From contig JAHIXK010000010.1 of assembly GCA_018815245.1 (NCBI GenBank), positions 310,001 through 374,000 of the forward strand: DNA of 64,000 bases. Reading direction: 5' to 3'. The DNA is from Gammaproteobacteria bacterium (GTDB lineage Bacteria; Pseudomonadota; Gammaproteobacteria; Burkholderiales; Burkholderiaceae_B). Positions within the stretch are counted from its first letter, which is position 1, and every line of letters starts with the position of its first letter. Shown here piece after piece: positions 38,847 through 48,552 of this stretch. The translations under genes were made by a program, and so were the position numbers. Under the pieces are notes generated by a model. That model had not been told where the DNA came from. It made no database searches and was given only the letters and a program-made list of their open reading frames with translations.

Positions 38847-41528
38847 GTGAACACAGTCTTGAAGAACAAGGCCGCGTTGCGGCGTGGGCGTTTGGGCTTG
38901 GCTGGCGGGGTAGCGGCCCTGCTGCTGGCGGGCTGCCTGAGCAACGGCGATGATGCCACGCAAAGCGGCGCTGACAGCCGAACCAACCCAAGCGAGAATG
39001 CCGGCCTGAAATACGATGTCAGCATTACCCGCACCACCTTTGGTGTGCCCCACATTCGCGCGAAAGATTACGGCAGTTTGGGTTACGGGCAAGGATATGC
39101 TTTTGCGCAAGACAACCTGTGTGTGTTTCTCGAGGACTTGTTGACCATTCGTGGCGAACGTTCGCGCTTCTTTGGCCCCGATGGAACCTACACGATCGAG
39201 CCCAATGGTTCAACGGCCAACAACGTGGCCAGCGACTTTTTCTGGAAAAGCATTTTTGCGCATGAAGAAGCGGGCGCAGACGGCGTGGTGCGCAATGCCT
39301 GGCAGCGTACCCGCGACAAAACCATTCCCGATTTCCAGAACGTGGTGGCGGGCTACGCCGATGGCGTGAACCGCTACATAGCGGAACTGAAAGCGGGCGA
39401 GCATGAATATGCGCAGGCCGATGGAAGTACAAAACCCGCACACGCAGCCTGCGCCAACGCGCAATGGCTTGCGCCGATCAGCACAGAAGACATGTATCGC
39501 CGTTTCGTGCGCCTGTCGATATTGGCCAGCAGCTCCGTGTTTGTCACTGAGATTGGCAATGCGCAGCCCCCCGGTGGTTTGCCTTCACCCACTGCGCAAG
39601 CAACTGATTCATTGGGCGGTTTGAGCACTGCCCAGCAAGTGGCCTTGCTCAAGGGCGCACCCAACCCCCTGACTGCGATGCAGAACAAAGACCACTTTGG
39701 CAGCAACATGTACGCGTTTGGCAAAGACGCCACAGCGAACGGCGAATCGCTTGTGTACGGCAACCCGCACTTTCCCTGGCGCGGCACCGAACGCCTTTAT
39801 TTGAGCCACAACATTCTGGAAATGAATGGCGAAAAAACCATGGACATCATGGGTGTTGGCTTGTACGGCGTGCCAGCCGTGCTGATTGGTTTTAACGAAC
39901 ACGTGGCCTGGAGCCACACTGTGTCCACGGCCTACCGGTTCACTTTCTACCAGTTGCAGATCAACCCCAGCAACCCCACGCAGTACATGTACGACGGTGA
40001 AATGGTCGACATGATCCAGTTGCCCATCGAGATTGAGGTGAAACAGGCCGATGGCAGCATCACCAAACAGCAGCGCACCATGTACCGGTCCAAATTCGGC
40101 CCCATGCTGGTGCTGGAAGCCAGCGGTGTTCCCGTGCTGGGCTGGAACCAGTTGATGGCCTTCACGCTGCGCGATGCGAACCTGGAAAACGACCGCCTGA
40201 TCAACCAGTTTGCCAAGTGGAACATGGCCAAGTCCCTGGAGGAATTTGTGGGCCTGCACGGCAGTGAACTGGGCGTGCCCTGGGTGAACACGGTGGCCAG
40301 TGGCCCGGGCAAACCCGCTTACTACGGCGATGTAACCGTGGTGCCGCATGTTACCGATGAAAAGGTGGCCGATTGCGCGGCCGAGCCTTTTAACAGCGTG
40401 GTGGGCCAGTTGTCTGCTGGTTTGCCTGTGCTGGACGGTTCCCGTGCCGAGTGTGAATGGGGCAGCGACCCCGATGCACCCGCACCCGGTATTTTCGGCC
40501 CGGGCAACCTGCCCACCCTGCAGCGAAATGACTACGTGACCAACTGTAACGACAGTTACTGGTTAAGCAACCCCAAGCAACCCCTGACCGGTTTTGATCG
40601 CATTATTGGCGATGAAAATGCAGAACGCACCTTGCGCACGCGCCTGTGCACCTTGCAGGCTGAACGCAGGTTGGCGGGGACTGATGGCCGCGCGGGCGAT
40701 AAGTTCACGCAGGAAAACCTGAAAGAAATTGCGTTAAGCAGTGAAGTTTATTCCGCCACACTGGCCCGGCAGGCTGTGGTGGACAACATTTGTCAGTCGC
40801 CGGTGTTGCTCAGCACTGGTTTGATGCCGGTTCAAACAGCCGGTGCCTGTGCCGCACTTGCAGCTTGGGATGGAAAAGCCAACCTGGACAGCAAGGGTGC
40901 CCACCTGTGGCGTGAATTCTGGAGCCGCGCAATTGCCAACCCGGGTGGTTTGCCTGTGGGCGCACCGCAATTGCATTTGCCGCTTGACAACCCAACGCCT
41001 GTTTCACTGCCTACCAATTTCTGGACCAACGGGTTTAGTGCCACCAACCCGGTGAACACGCCCAACAGCCTGAATGTGGCCAACCCGTTCACCCAGGCTG
41101 CTTTGGCCGATGCAATTCTCGCCGTGCAGGCGGCAGGCTTTGCATTTGACAAGCCTTTGGGTGAAATTCAGCGGTCGGGCGTACACACCAGCAATATTCC
41201 CGTGTTTGGTGGTACCAGCCCGGAAGGTGCCTTCACGATTGTGAGCACCCAGCCAAGCCGTTTGAATGCAGAAGGCTACAAGGTAACTTACGGCAACAGC
41301 TACATTCAGGCGGTGACGTGGGATGACAGTGGCATGCCGCAGGCCGATGCCATGTTGACCTACTCCATGTCGACCGACCCGGCCAACCCGAATTTCGAGG
41401 ATTACACCAAGGCGTATTCACAGAAAAACTGGCAACGTTTGCCATTCACCAGAAGCCAGATTGAAGCAGCTAAAATTGGGCCAGCCTTGAATTTGAGGCT
41501 TCCAAGGGCAGCAAACTCAGCGCCCTGA
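38847..41528 (+). CDS. Penicillin acylase family lipoprotein (AHL acylase-like)
   Basis: An 893-residue Ntn-hydrolase precursor. A signal with lipobox (LLLAGC, cysteine near residue 32) marks it as a lipoprotein. The small chain begins ITRTTFGVPHIRAKD, and the autoproteolytic site is the serine of FGSNMYAF (Ser286 counting from the GTG), which would become the N-terminal nucleophile of the large chain. Homologues cleave penicillins or acyl-homoserine lactones (QuiP, PvdQ, HacA types). The start is GTG at 38847 with AAGGAG 8 nt upstream; the frame opens earlier but without such a site. A strong terminator follows. Confidence 0.9.
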   Translation: MNTVLKNKAALRRGRLGLAGGVAALLLAGCLSNGDDATQSGADSRTNPSENAGLKYDVSITRTTFGVPHIRAKDYGSLGYGQGYAFAQDNLCVFLEDLLTIRGERSRFFGPDGTYTIEPNGSTANNVASDFFWKSIFAHEEAGADGVVRNAWQRTRDKTIPDFQNVVAGYADGVNRYIAELKAGEHEYAQADGSTKPAHAACANAQWLAPISTEDMYRRFVRLSILASSSVFVTEIGNAQPPGGLPSPTAQATDSLGGLSTAQQVALLKGAPNPLTAMQNKDHFGSNMYAFGKDATANGESLVYGNPHFPWRGTERLYLSHNILEMNGEKTMDIMGVGLYGVPAVLIGFNEHVAWSHTVSTAYRFTFYQLQINPSNPTQYMYDGEMVDMIQLPIEIEVKQADGSITKQQRTMYRSKFGPMLVLEASGVPVLGWNQLMAFTLRDANLENDRLINQFAKWNMAKSLEEFVGLHGSELGVPWVNTVASGPGKPAYYGDVTVVPHVTDEKVADCAAEPFNSVVGQLSAGLPVLDGSRAECEWGSDPDAPAPGIFGPGNLPTLQRNDYVTNCNDSYWLSNPKQPLTGFDRIIGDENAERTLRTRLCTLQAERRLAGTDGRAGDKFTQENLKEIALSSEVYSATLARQAVVDNICQSPVLLSTGLMPVQTAGACAALAAWDGKANLDSKGAHLWREFWSRAIANPGGLPVGAPQLHLPLDNPTPVSLPTNFWTNGFSATNPVNTPNSLNVANPFTQAALADAILAVQAAGFAFDKPLGEIQRSGVHTSNIPVFGGTSPEGAFTIVSTQPSRLNAEGYKVTYGNSYIQAVTWDDSGMPQADAMLTYSMSTDPANPNFEDYTKAYSQKNWQRLPFTRSQIEAAKIGPALNLRLPRAANSAP

Positions 41529-41566
41529 ATTGTTTAAATTGTATGAAAAATTCAAAGTAACAAACT

Positions 41567-41590
41567 AAGGGGGCGAAAGCCCCCTTTTTC
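41567..41590 (+). terminator. Terminator of the acylase gene
   Basis: AAGGGGGC, GAAA tetraloop (41575-41578), GCCCCCTT, then TTTC. Very stable stem with a stabilising GNRA loop. Confidence 0.95.
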
Positions 41591-41650
41591 TTGGATTGAA
41601 CGGGTGCAAAGGGCGCATCGTGATGGCGTCGGCATCCTATTCTATATTCC

Positions 41651-42640
41651 ATGTGCATTCGCTCTTTCCTTGTTCGAGTTTTGGCCATTGTGCTTTGCAC
41701 CGGGGCGGGTTTTGGCTCAATCGCGGCTGCTGCCGAGCCCCGCATTGCGGTGTTCAGGTCGCCTTTGTCGCTGCCATTTTTTGTGGCCAAAGAAAAGAAT
41801 TTGTTTGCAAAGTACAGAGTTGAGCCCATATTGATCGAATGTGTGGGGGGCAATCGTTGCATGAAAGAACTTGTAGAGGGGCGGGTCGACATGGCCACGT
41901 CATCTGAATTGCCTTTCATGTTTGCGGTGTTTGAAGCTGCTCCTGTTTCCCTGATCACCACGTTTGTGACCAACAAAGACGACATGCGTTTTGTGGTCCG
42001 AAAAAGTGTGTTGCAAGGTGGCGTCAAGGCGCTGGCCGGAAAACGCGTGGGCTATGTTGAAAAAGCATCGTCGCATTACTACCGGGATTTGTTCCTGCTG
42101 TATCACGGTGTTGATCCTCAATCGATTGTTCCTGTGCCCATGGGCGGCGAGGCATTGGCCGCAGCGTTGGCCAAAGGCGAAGTAGATGCAATTTCCGTGT
42201 GGGAACCCTGGGGGAATGTGGCGCTTCAACTGGGTGGTGCAGATGTTGCATTGGTGGATACCCCTCGTTTGTACAGCCAGTCATTCAACCTGATGGCGCG
42301 CAATGACTATCGCGTACCGCAAGCCCGCCGGATCAGTGCCGTGCTGGGTGCCTTGCGCGAGGCGATTCAATTCATCAAAAAGAACCCCGAGGAAGCCAAA
42401 CGCATACTTGCCCGTGATGCCGGGGTTGATTCCGCCATCGTCGAGGCCATGTGGTCAACCTATCGGTTCGAGCTGTCTTTGCATCAATCCCTGTTGACCA
42501 CGCTGCAGGGGCAGGCGCGATGGGCAAGGCGGGAGGGGCATGTGAACAAAGCGCTTGGTGAACCGGAATTTCTAAACTATATCGATGCAAGTCTGTTGAG
42601 GAAGTTGTCAGCCAAGGCGGTTGACTATGTATACCCATGA
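41651..42640 (+). CDS. NitT/TauT-type substrate-binding protein
   Basis: A 329-residue exported protein of the SsuA/NMT1 (NitT/TauT) binding-protein class. The signal peptide ends in AAAAEPR near residue 29. The mature start RIAVFRSPLSLPFFVAKEKNLF and the DMATSSELPFMFAVFEA segment are typical of proteins that bind taurine, aliphatic sulfonates or thiamine precursors. No permease or ATPase gene is adjacent. Instead its stop overlaps the start of a hybrid sensor kinase (ATGA), suggesting it is a sensory binding protein. Confidence 0.85.
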   Translation: MCIRSFLVRVLAIVLCTGAGFGSIAAAAEPRIAVFRSPLSLPFFVAKEKNLFAKYRVEPILIECVGGNRCMKELVEGRVDMATSSELPFMFAVFEAAPVSLITTFVTNKDDMRFVVRKSVLQGGVKALAGKRVGYVEKASSHYYRDLFLLYHGVDPQSIVPVPMGGEALAAALAKGEVDAISVWEPWGNVALQLGGADVALVDTPRLYSQSFNLMARNDYRVPQARRISAVLGALREAIQFIKKNPEEAKRILARDAGVDSAIVEAMWSTYRFELSLHQSLLTTLQGQARWARREGHVNKALGEPEFLNYIDASLLRKLSAKAVDYVYP

Positions 42641-45330
42641 AACCATTGCTACGACTTAAACATGGCGTTTCTATCGCCTTGATCTTTCTGTTTGGCCTGA
42701 CGATACTGGCCACTGCGGTGGTGTACACCATCAACGAGCAGTGGCAGGTGCTACAGGAGCAAACTGTGGCGGCGCGAAATATTTCCCGCCTGTCCACGCG
42801 CATTTTGGTTTTGACGCACAACGTGTCCAGCAACATGAACGAAACCAACCTTCGGCAATGGTGGCTGGTTCACAATTCCATTGTGGATGAAATGGGGCGC
42901 CTGCAACTTTCTGATGACAACAGCGATTTAATCGTAAGGCTGGACGAGCGGCTTGGCGAGATTGCCGAACTATTCAGTGGATTTGGACTGATGGTGGCAG
43001 AAGATGAGTCGTCACTGGACAAGCGCCGAAGCGCAGTGCTGGTTGACCGCCTGATATCGGAGGCAGAGCAACTGGCCGAAATCAGTTACAAATTGGCGGA
43101 TGTGGCCATTGAGCATCAGGAAGAGCTTCTCGAGAGGCGCAGAAGCATTGTTGCCACGTTTGCCGCGTTGTTCGCAATCAACTCGTTCTTGTTGTTGATC
43201 CTGATCCGCTTCCGGGTGGTTGGGCCTTTAGAGAAAATTGAAGGTGTTGCGAAAGAAATGCGACGCGGGAACCTGGCGGCGCGCTGTGACGTGCCCGAAG
43301 GCGATGAGATAGGCGACGTGGCGGCTGCGCTGGACAAGCTGGCTATTGAGTTGAACAAAAGACTTGCCGAACTGACCTCGACTACCCACTTGCTTGAGGT
43401 GGCGGGTCACATGTGTGGTGTGGGAGCCTGGACCCTGAACCTGGACACCAACGAGCTGACCTGGTCGAAGCAGATTTACAACATTGTCGAGGCCGATTTT
43501 ACGCATCAACCCACGCTGGAAGAGGCCATGAGCCTTTACCCGGGGGACTCTGCCGCACAGTTGTCGAAAGCGATGGACGATGCCATACAGACTGGCGATA
43601 ACCTCAACATCGAGTTGCCGTTCCTCACCTACAAAGGCAATTTGATTTGGGTGCATGTGTTTGGCGAGGTGGCTTATGAAGGAACAGGTGTCAACCGAAA
43701 GCCGATGACGATGCGAGGTGCGTTCCAGAACATCACCGAACGACGGCAGGTGGAGGAAGAATTCCGGCAGGCGAAAGAGCTTGCTGAATCGTCCAGCAAA
43801 GCCAAAGGTGATTTCCTCTCCAACATGAGCCACGAAATTCGCACCCCCTTGAACGCGGTGGTCGGCCTGACTTACATTTTGAGGCAAACCCGGCTGGACA
43901 ATACCCAGCGGGAGTTTGTAGAGAAACTTGAAAACGCCGGGCGTGGTCTGATCGATCTTGTCAGTAGCGTGCTGGACGTTTCGAAAATCGAGGCGGGTGC
44001 CATGGAGTTGGAAAAGCGGCCCTTTTCTGCCCGTCAGTTGGTTGATTCCCTGGTCGATCTGATGACCGGTGCGGTGTCAAACAAAGCAATTGAATTCGTG
44101 GTCTCGGTGGCGCCCAATGTTCCAGATCGTCTGATTGGCGATGAAACCAAATTGCGCCAGGTGTTGGTCAACCTTGCGGGCAATGCCATCAAGTTCACCA
44201 AGCGCGGCCATGTCAAAGTGGGTTTGACGTTGGATCAGCTTGACCCCACCAGTTGCGTGCTTCGCTTTGTTGTGCAGGACACCGGTCTGGGCATGGATCC
44301 AGCCGCCATGAAACGACTGTTTCAATTGTTCTCTCAAGCTGACTCCTCCATTTCCCGGCGGTTTGGCGGCACAGGGATTGGTTTGGCCCTGAGCCAAAAG
44401 CTGGTCGAGCTGATGGGCGGCACCATTTCGGCGGTTAGTGCGCCTGGCCAGGGCAGTTTGTTTGCTTTTTCCCTGCTGCTGGGCCTGGATGAAAAAGTTG
44501 GTCAAACGCAAGGCACCTGCGAGCTTGGTGATTATGATGTGGTGGTGGTTGATGATTTCAAGCCGCAACTGGACAGCGTGATTCAAATGCTGCAATGGTA
44601 CGGTGTTGCGGCCCAAGGCTATGCCAGCGGCAGTGAAGCATTAAGCGTGGCCCGTGGCCAGCGGCCCCGGTTGTACATTGCCAGCCACAGCTTGCCAGAC
44701 ATGAGCGGGCAGGATTTCGCGCGCGAAGTGAAAGCGCAACTGGGCTTGCAGGCGTCGAAACTTGTCATCATGGTCAAGCCCCATGATCTGGAGCGTGTTC
44801 AGGCCTTTGTGGGCAGCGACAGGATCGATGCCATGTTGGTGAAGCCCGTGTCTTTTTCTGCATTAAGAGGCACCCTCAAAGACCTGGGCACGGGCCGGCG
44901 ACAACACAAGCCCGAGCCAGTCCATTTGGGCGGCTTGAACGTGCTGGCCGTGGACGATCACAAGCTGAATCTGACGATTTTGCAAAAAATTCTCGAAAGC
45001 CACGGTGCGAAAGTGCTTCTTGCGGATTCCGGGAAGCAGGCCATTGACCTGTTGTCGCAATCAGGCAGATCCGGTGTGGATGTCTGCCTGATGGACATTC
45101 AAATGCCCGACATGGATGGGCTGGAAACCTGCGAATTCATTCGAACCCAGATGGGAATCCAGAACCTGCCGATACTGGCCTTGACGGCAGGGGTGATGGG
45201 GGCAGACCACCAGCTTGCGCTGGATGCCGGCATGAACGAAGTGCTGACCAAGCCGTTGCAAGTTGACAAGGTGCTGGATGCCGTGAAACGGTGGGGTTAT
45301 CATATGGACACCGCCCTTCCCCCAGGCTGA
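42637..45330 (+). CDS. Hybrid sensor histidine kinase coupled to a binding protein
   Basis: An 897-residue membrane kinase. Order: membrane helix (about 10-30), periplasmic helical region (about 31-165), membrane helix (about 170-190), HAMP, PAS-like region (about 255-370), HisKA with phospho-histidine H399 in SNMSHEIRTP, HATPase (GTGIGLALSQKLVELMGG), then two receivers. The first receiver lacks the phosphoacceptor aspartate (S683 in ASHSLPDMSG); the second is intact (D820 in LMDIQMPDMDG). There is no output domain, so it should feed a phosphorelay. It overlaps the upstream binding-protein gene by 4 bp. Confidence 0.92.
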   Translation: MKPLLRLKHGVSIALIFLFGLTILATAVVYTINEQWQVLQEQTVAARNISRLSTRILVLTHNVSSNMNETNLRQWWLVHNSIVDEMGRLQLSDDNSDLIVRLDERLGEIAELFSGFGLMVAEDESSLDKRRSAVLVDRLISEAEQLAEISYKLADVAIEHQEELLERRRSIVATFAALFAINSFLLLILIRFRVVGPLEKIEGVAKEMRRGNLAARCDVPEGDEIGDVAAALDKLAIELNKRLAELTSTTHLLEVAGHMCGVGAWTLNLDTNELTWSKQIYNIVEADFTHQPTLEEAMSLYPGDSAAQLSKAMDDAIQTGDNLNIELPFLTYKGNLIWVHVFGEVAYEGTGVNRKPMTMRGAFQNITERRQVEEEFRQAKELAESSSKAKGDFLSNMSHEIRTPLNAVVGLTYILRQTRLDNTQREFVEKLENAGRGLIDLVSSVLDVSKIEAGAMELEKRPFSARQLVDSLVDLMTGAVSNKAIEFVVSVAPNVPDRLIGDETKLRQVLVNLAGNAIKFTKRGHVKVGLTLDQLDPTSCVLRFVVQDTGLGMDPAAMKRLFQLFSQADSSISRRFGGTGIGLALSQKLVELMGGTISAVSAPGQGSLFAFSLLLGLDEKVGQTQGTCELGDYDVVVVDDFKPQLDSVIQMLQWYGVAAQGYASGSEALSVARGQRPRLYIASHSLPDMSGQDFAREVKAQLGLQASKLVIMVKPHDLERVQAFVGSDRIDAMLVKPVSFSALRGTLKDLGTGRRQHKPEPVHLGGLNVLAVDDHKLNLTILQKILESHGAKVLLADSGKQAIDLLSQSGRSGVDVCLMDIQMPDMDGLETCEFIRTQMGIQNLPILALTAGVMGADHQLALDAGMNEVLTKPLQVDKVLDAVKRWGYHMDTALPPG

Positions 45331-45350
45331 ACGCTACAGTGCGTTCAGCC
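45325..45350. terminator. Hairpin at the convergent kinase/thioesterase ends
   Basis: GGCTGAACGC (45325-45334) pairs perfectly with GCGTTCAGCC (45341-45350) across a 6-nt loop. It contains the stop of the kinase gene and overlaps the end of the thioesterase gene. There is no clear T-run, so termination is likely but not certain. Confidence 0.55.
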
Positions 45351-45804
45351 GTTCTTCGTATTCCTTGCGAAATGTTTTTCGCAACTGGGCATTGGCTGCG
45401 CGTTTTATTTCCTCGGCCGAGCTTGGTATCAGGGGCGGTACCTTCGCAGGCGTGCCATCTGCATTCATGGCCACCATTGTGAAAAAACAGCTATTGGTGT
45501 GGCTGGCAATGCCCTTGTGAATGTCTTCTGACACCACCTTGATGCCCACCTCCATCGACGTGTTCCCGGTGTAATTCACGCTGGCCAGAAAGGTAACCAA
45601 TTCGCCCACGCGAATGGGCTGGCGAAACAGCACCCTGTCGACCGACAACGTAACCACATACATGCCCGCATACCGGCTTGCGCAGGCATAGGCCACCTGA
45701 TCAAGCAATTTCAGAATATGACCACCATGCACGTTGCCGCTGAAGTTGGCCATGTCGGGGGTCATCAATACGGTCATGCTGAGTTGGTGGTTTGGAAATG
45801 GCAT
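45334..45804 (-). CDS. Acyl-CoA thioesterase (hotdog fold, YciA/BACH-like)
   Basis: A 156-residue cytosolic hotdog-fold thioesterase that hydrolyses acyl-CoA. The central helix and catalytic region FSGNVHGGHILKLLDQVAY (about residues 21-39) is the family hallmark, with VDRVLFRQPIRVGE in the strand region. The length suits a hexameric YciA-type enzyme. It is convergent with the kinase gene, 3 bp apart. Confidence 0.9.
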   Translation of the reverse strand: MPFPNHQLSMTVLMTPDMANFSGNVHGGHILKLLDQVAYACASRYAGMYVVTLSVDRVLFRQPIRVGELVTFLASVNYTGNTSMEVGIKVVSEDIHKGIASHTNSCFFTMVAMNADGTPAKVPPLIPSSAEEIKRAANAQLRKTFRKEYEERLNAL

Positions 45805-45903
45805 GGTTTCAGTTCAAGAGTGGGCAATCAACGCAGTGTAACGCGCCTGTGCAGCGGGTGACACGTCTACAATGTTCCGAAGAAATCAAATGTGGAGAAC
45901 ATT

Positions 45904-46698
45904 GTGGCTGCAGAGCTGACCAAGTACGCCATCTGGCTGTTAAGCCCGTTGGGAATATGGATCGCCTTGACTGCGTTGGCTGGCTTGGGCCTGTTTGGCC
46001 GCAAACAATGGCGCGTCCGTGCCCTGGTGTTCGCGCAGCTTCAACTGCTCGCATTCAGTTTGCCTTGGGTGGGCGACGCATTGTTGGGCATGCTGGAAAA
46101 GGACGCCCTTGTGCTGCAAACCAGCAGGCCGTTGCCCCCACGGGTGGATGCAATTGTGGTGCTGGGCGGTGGCATGGAAGGGCGTTATGACGGGATTCGA
46201 CATGTTCCCGACTTGAACGACTCTGGCGACCGCGTTTGGCAAGGCGCACGTTTGTACAAACAAGGCGTAGCCGAGCGCGTGGTGCTTAGCGCAGGCCAGT
46301 TTGAAGCCGATCCTCGTCGTGAAGCCGAAGCCCACGGCATGAAAGTGTTCATGACCGACATGGGCGTACCCGATCAAGCCTTGTTGATTGAAGGTGCCTC
46401 GCGCACTACCTTTGAAAATGCATTGCGAACACGCGACTTGCTGGGCATTGATGCAAAACACATTGCCTTGGTCACGTCGGCCTTTCACATGGGGCGCTCG
46501 GTGTTGTGGTTCGAAAAAGCCGGGTTCACCGTGTACCCGGTGCGGGCCGACATCCGCGTGCTGCATGAAAAACGTCCTTTCTGGGAATGGCTGCCCAAAC
46601 CACAGGCGCTGGATGAAAGCACCATTGCCATCAAGGAATATCTGGGCCGCTGGCAACTGAAGGCAAGTGGTGTTTATGAAACAGGTGGCACAACATGA
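45904..46698 (+). CDS. YdcF family (DUF218) membrane protein
   Basis: A 264-residue protein with two N-terminal membrane helices (about 9-30 and 37-58) and a C-terminal DUF218 domain starting VDAIVVLGGGME, with SRTTFENA and TSAFHMGRSVLWF motifs. Family members (YdcF, ElyC, SanA) act in envelope polysaccharide or peptidoglycan precursor handling; the exact reaction is unknown. A GTG at 45892 is also open, but the GTG at 45904 has TGGAG 6 nt upstream and is preferred. The stop overlaps aapJ by 4 bp. Confidence 0.88.
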   Translation: MAAELTKYAIWLLSPLGIWIALTALAGLGLFGRKQWRVRALVFAQLQLLAFSLPWVGDALLGMLEKDALVLQTSRPLPPRVDAIVVLGGGMEGRYDGIRHVPDLNDSGDRVWQGARLYKQGVAERVVLSAGQFEADPRREAEAHGMKVFMTDMGVPDQALLIEGASRTTFENALRTRDLLGIDAKHIALVTSAFHMGRSVLWFEKAGFTVYPVRADIRVLHEKRPFWEWLPKPQALDESTIAIKEYLGRWQLKASGVYETGGTT

Positions 46699-47714
46699 GT
46701 TTGCGAATGGCCCTTGCCGTGCTTGCATGCGGCCTTGCCTTCACCGGCGTGGCGCAGGCCGGCCCAGTGCTGGATGCCGTTAAAAAACGCGACGCAGTGC
46801 GGTGCGGCGTCAGCAGTGGCGTGGCAGGTTTTTCGGCCTTGGGCAGTGACGGCCAGTGGCGTGGGCTGGACGTGGCCGTGTGCCGCGCCGTGGCCGCCGC
46901 CGTGTTGGGCGATGCGCAAAAAGTTGAATTCACGCCACTTAGTTCGCAGCAACGTTTTGCCGCTTTGCAAGCCGGGCAAATCGACATTCTTTCCCGCAAC
47001 ACCACCTGGACGTTAAGCCGCGATGCAGGTTTGAATGTGCATTTTGCTGCCATCACATACTACGATGGGCAAGGCATTCTGATGCACAAACGCTTTGGCG
47101 TAAAAAGTGCGAAAGAACTGAAAGGCGCTGAAATTTGTGTGCAGTCGGGCACCACCAATGAAAAGAATTTGACCACCTATTTGGGCACGCAAGGCATCAA
47201 GGCGAAAGCCATTGTGTACGACAACTTCGAGGCGGCCTACAAAGCTTTTTTCAGTGGCCGCTGCCAGGCATTTTCCACCGACGTGTCCGCACTGATTGGT
47301 TTGAAAAGCAGCCAAAGCGGCAAGCCAGATGACTACGTGGTGCTGCCTGAAATTTTTTCAAAAGAACCCCTTGGTCCTGCCGTGCTGCGCGGTGACGATG
47401 AGTTTTTCGCCGTCGTGAAATGGGTGGTGTTCGCCATGATTGAAGCTGAAGAACTGGGCGTAGGGCAAGGCAATATCAACAAGGCCTTGCAAAGCAACAA
47501 CCCGGCAGTACAACGCTTGCTGGGCGGCGCCGAAAACCTTGGCAAACCGCTGGGTTTGCCGCGCAACTGGGTTGAAAACGTGTTGAAGCAAGTGGGCAAT
47601 TACGGCGAAGTGTTCGAGGCCAATCTGGGCAAGCAATCACCCCTGAAACTGGAGCGTGGCCTGAACGCACTGTGGACCGAAGGTGGGTTGATGTACGCCC
47701 CGCCATTGCGTTAG
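46695..47714 (+). CDS. aapJ: General L-amino-acid ABC transporter, binding protein AapJ-like
   Basis: A 339-residue periplasmic binding protein. Signal peptide ends VAQAG near residue 23; the mature part has RDAVRCGVSSGVAGFS, GLDVAVCRAVAAAVLG and DILSRNTTWTLSRD, all diagnostic of the AapJ/BztA branch that binds a broad range of L-amino acids. It starts with an ATGA overlap at the end of ydcF, an unusual partner. Confidence 0.92.
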   Translation: MSLRMALAVLACGLAFTGVAQAGPVLDAVKKRDAVRCGVSSGVAGFSALGSDGQWRGLDVAVCRAVAAAVLGDAQKVEFTPLSSQQRFAALQAGQIDILSRNTTWTLSRDAGLNVHFAAITYYDGQGILMHKRFGVKSAKELKGAEICVQSGTTNEKNLTTYLGTQGIKAKAIVYDNFEAAYKAFFSGRCQAFSTDVSALIGLKSSQSGKPDDYVVLPEIFSKEPLGPAVLRGDDEFFAVVKWVVFAMIEAEELGVGQGNINKALQSNNPAVQRLLGGAENLGKPLGLPRNWVENVLKQVGNYGEVFEANLGKQSPLKLERGLNALWTEGGLMYAPPLR

Positions 47715-47724
47715 GGCCGGCACA

Positions 47725-48552
47725 GTGAACTTTGAATTTATCACCGACCCGGCAGGCTTTGGCTTAAGCGAAGGCTGGCTGCACGTCGCCTTTGATTCAC
47801 CTTACTGGCAAATCCTGTTGGCCGGTTTGCTGAACACCTTGAAGGTGGCCCTGCCCGCCCTGCTGTTGGCCACACTGTTGGGTTTGTTCATCGGGCTTGG
47901 GCAACTGGCGACACACCCGCTGCTGAAAGCCCTGTGCAGGGGTTACGTCAACCTGTTTCGCAATGTGCCCCTGCTGTTGCAGTTGCTTGCCATTTACTTT
48001 GCAATCACCCAGTTTTTGCCCATCGCCAGCCAAGCATTGTCATTTGGCGACACAGTGTTTTTAAGCAAAAGCGGTTTGGCAGTGCCCTCGTTTTCAGAAA
48101 TACCCACGCGGGGCCGTTTTGCCATTGAAGGAGGCTGGGTGCTTAGCCCCGAATACCTGGCCGTGCTGCTTGCGCTGGTGGTGTACACCGCAGCATTTGT
48201 TGCCGAAGTGGTGCGCGCGGGCATACAGGCTGTGAAACCCGGCATGCGGCAAGGCGCACTGGCCTTGGGTTTGAACAACAGGCAGCTTAACCGGCATGTG
48301 GTGTTACCTTTGGCCTTGCGCGTCATGGTGCCCTCCCTTTCAAACCAGTATTTGAACTTGCTGAAAAATGCATCGCTGGGTGTGGCGGTGGGTTATCCGG
48401 AACTGGTGTCGGTCGCCAACACAGCCATCAACCAAAGCGGCAAGGCGGTGGAATGCGTGCTCATCATTCTGTTCACCTACGCGCTGTTAAGCGCCGTGGC
48501 GGCAGGCTTGATGAACATGCTCAACACGCGTGTGAACCGGGGGGCACTGTGA
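47725..48552 (+). CDS. aapQ: General L-amino-acid ABC transporter permease AapQ-like
   Basis: A 275-residue inner-membrane permease of the polar amino acid (HAAT) family. The EAA-loop region is EVVRAGIQAVKPGMRQGALALGL, which would contact the ATPase. It has the large periplasmic insertion typical of AapQ/BztB. GTG start, 10 bp after aapJ; the end overlaps aapM (GTGA). Confidence 0.92.
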   Translation: MNFEFITDPAGFGLSEGWLHVAFDSPYWQILLAGLLNTLKVALPALLLATLLGLFIGLGQLATHPLLKALCRGYVNLFRNVPLLLQLLAIYFAITQFLPIASQALSFGDTVFLSKSGLAVPSFSEIPTRGRFAIEGGWVLSPEYLAVLLALVVYTAAFVAEVVRAGIQAVKPGMRQGALALGLNNRQLNRHVVLPLALRVMVPSLSNQYLNLLKNASLGVAVGYPELVSVANTAINQSGKAVECVLIILFTYALLSAVAAGLMNMLNTRVNRGAL

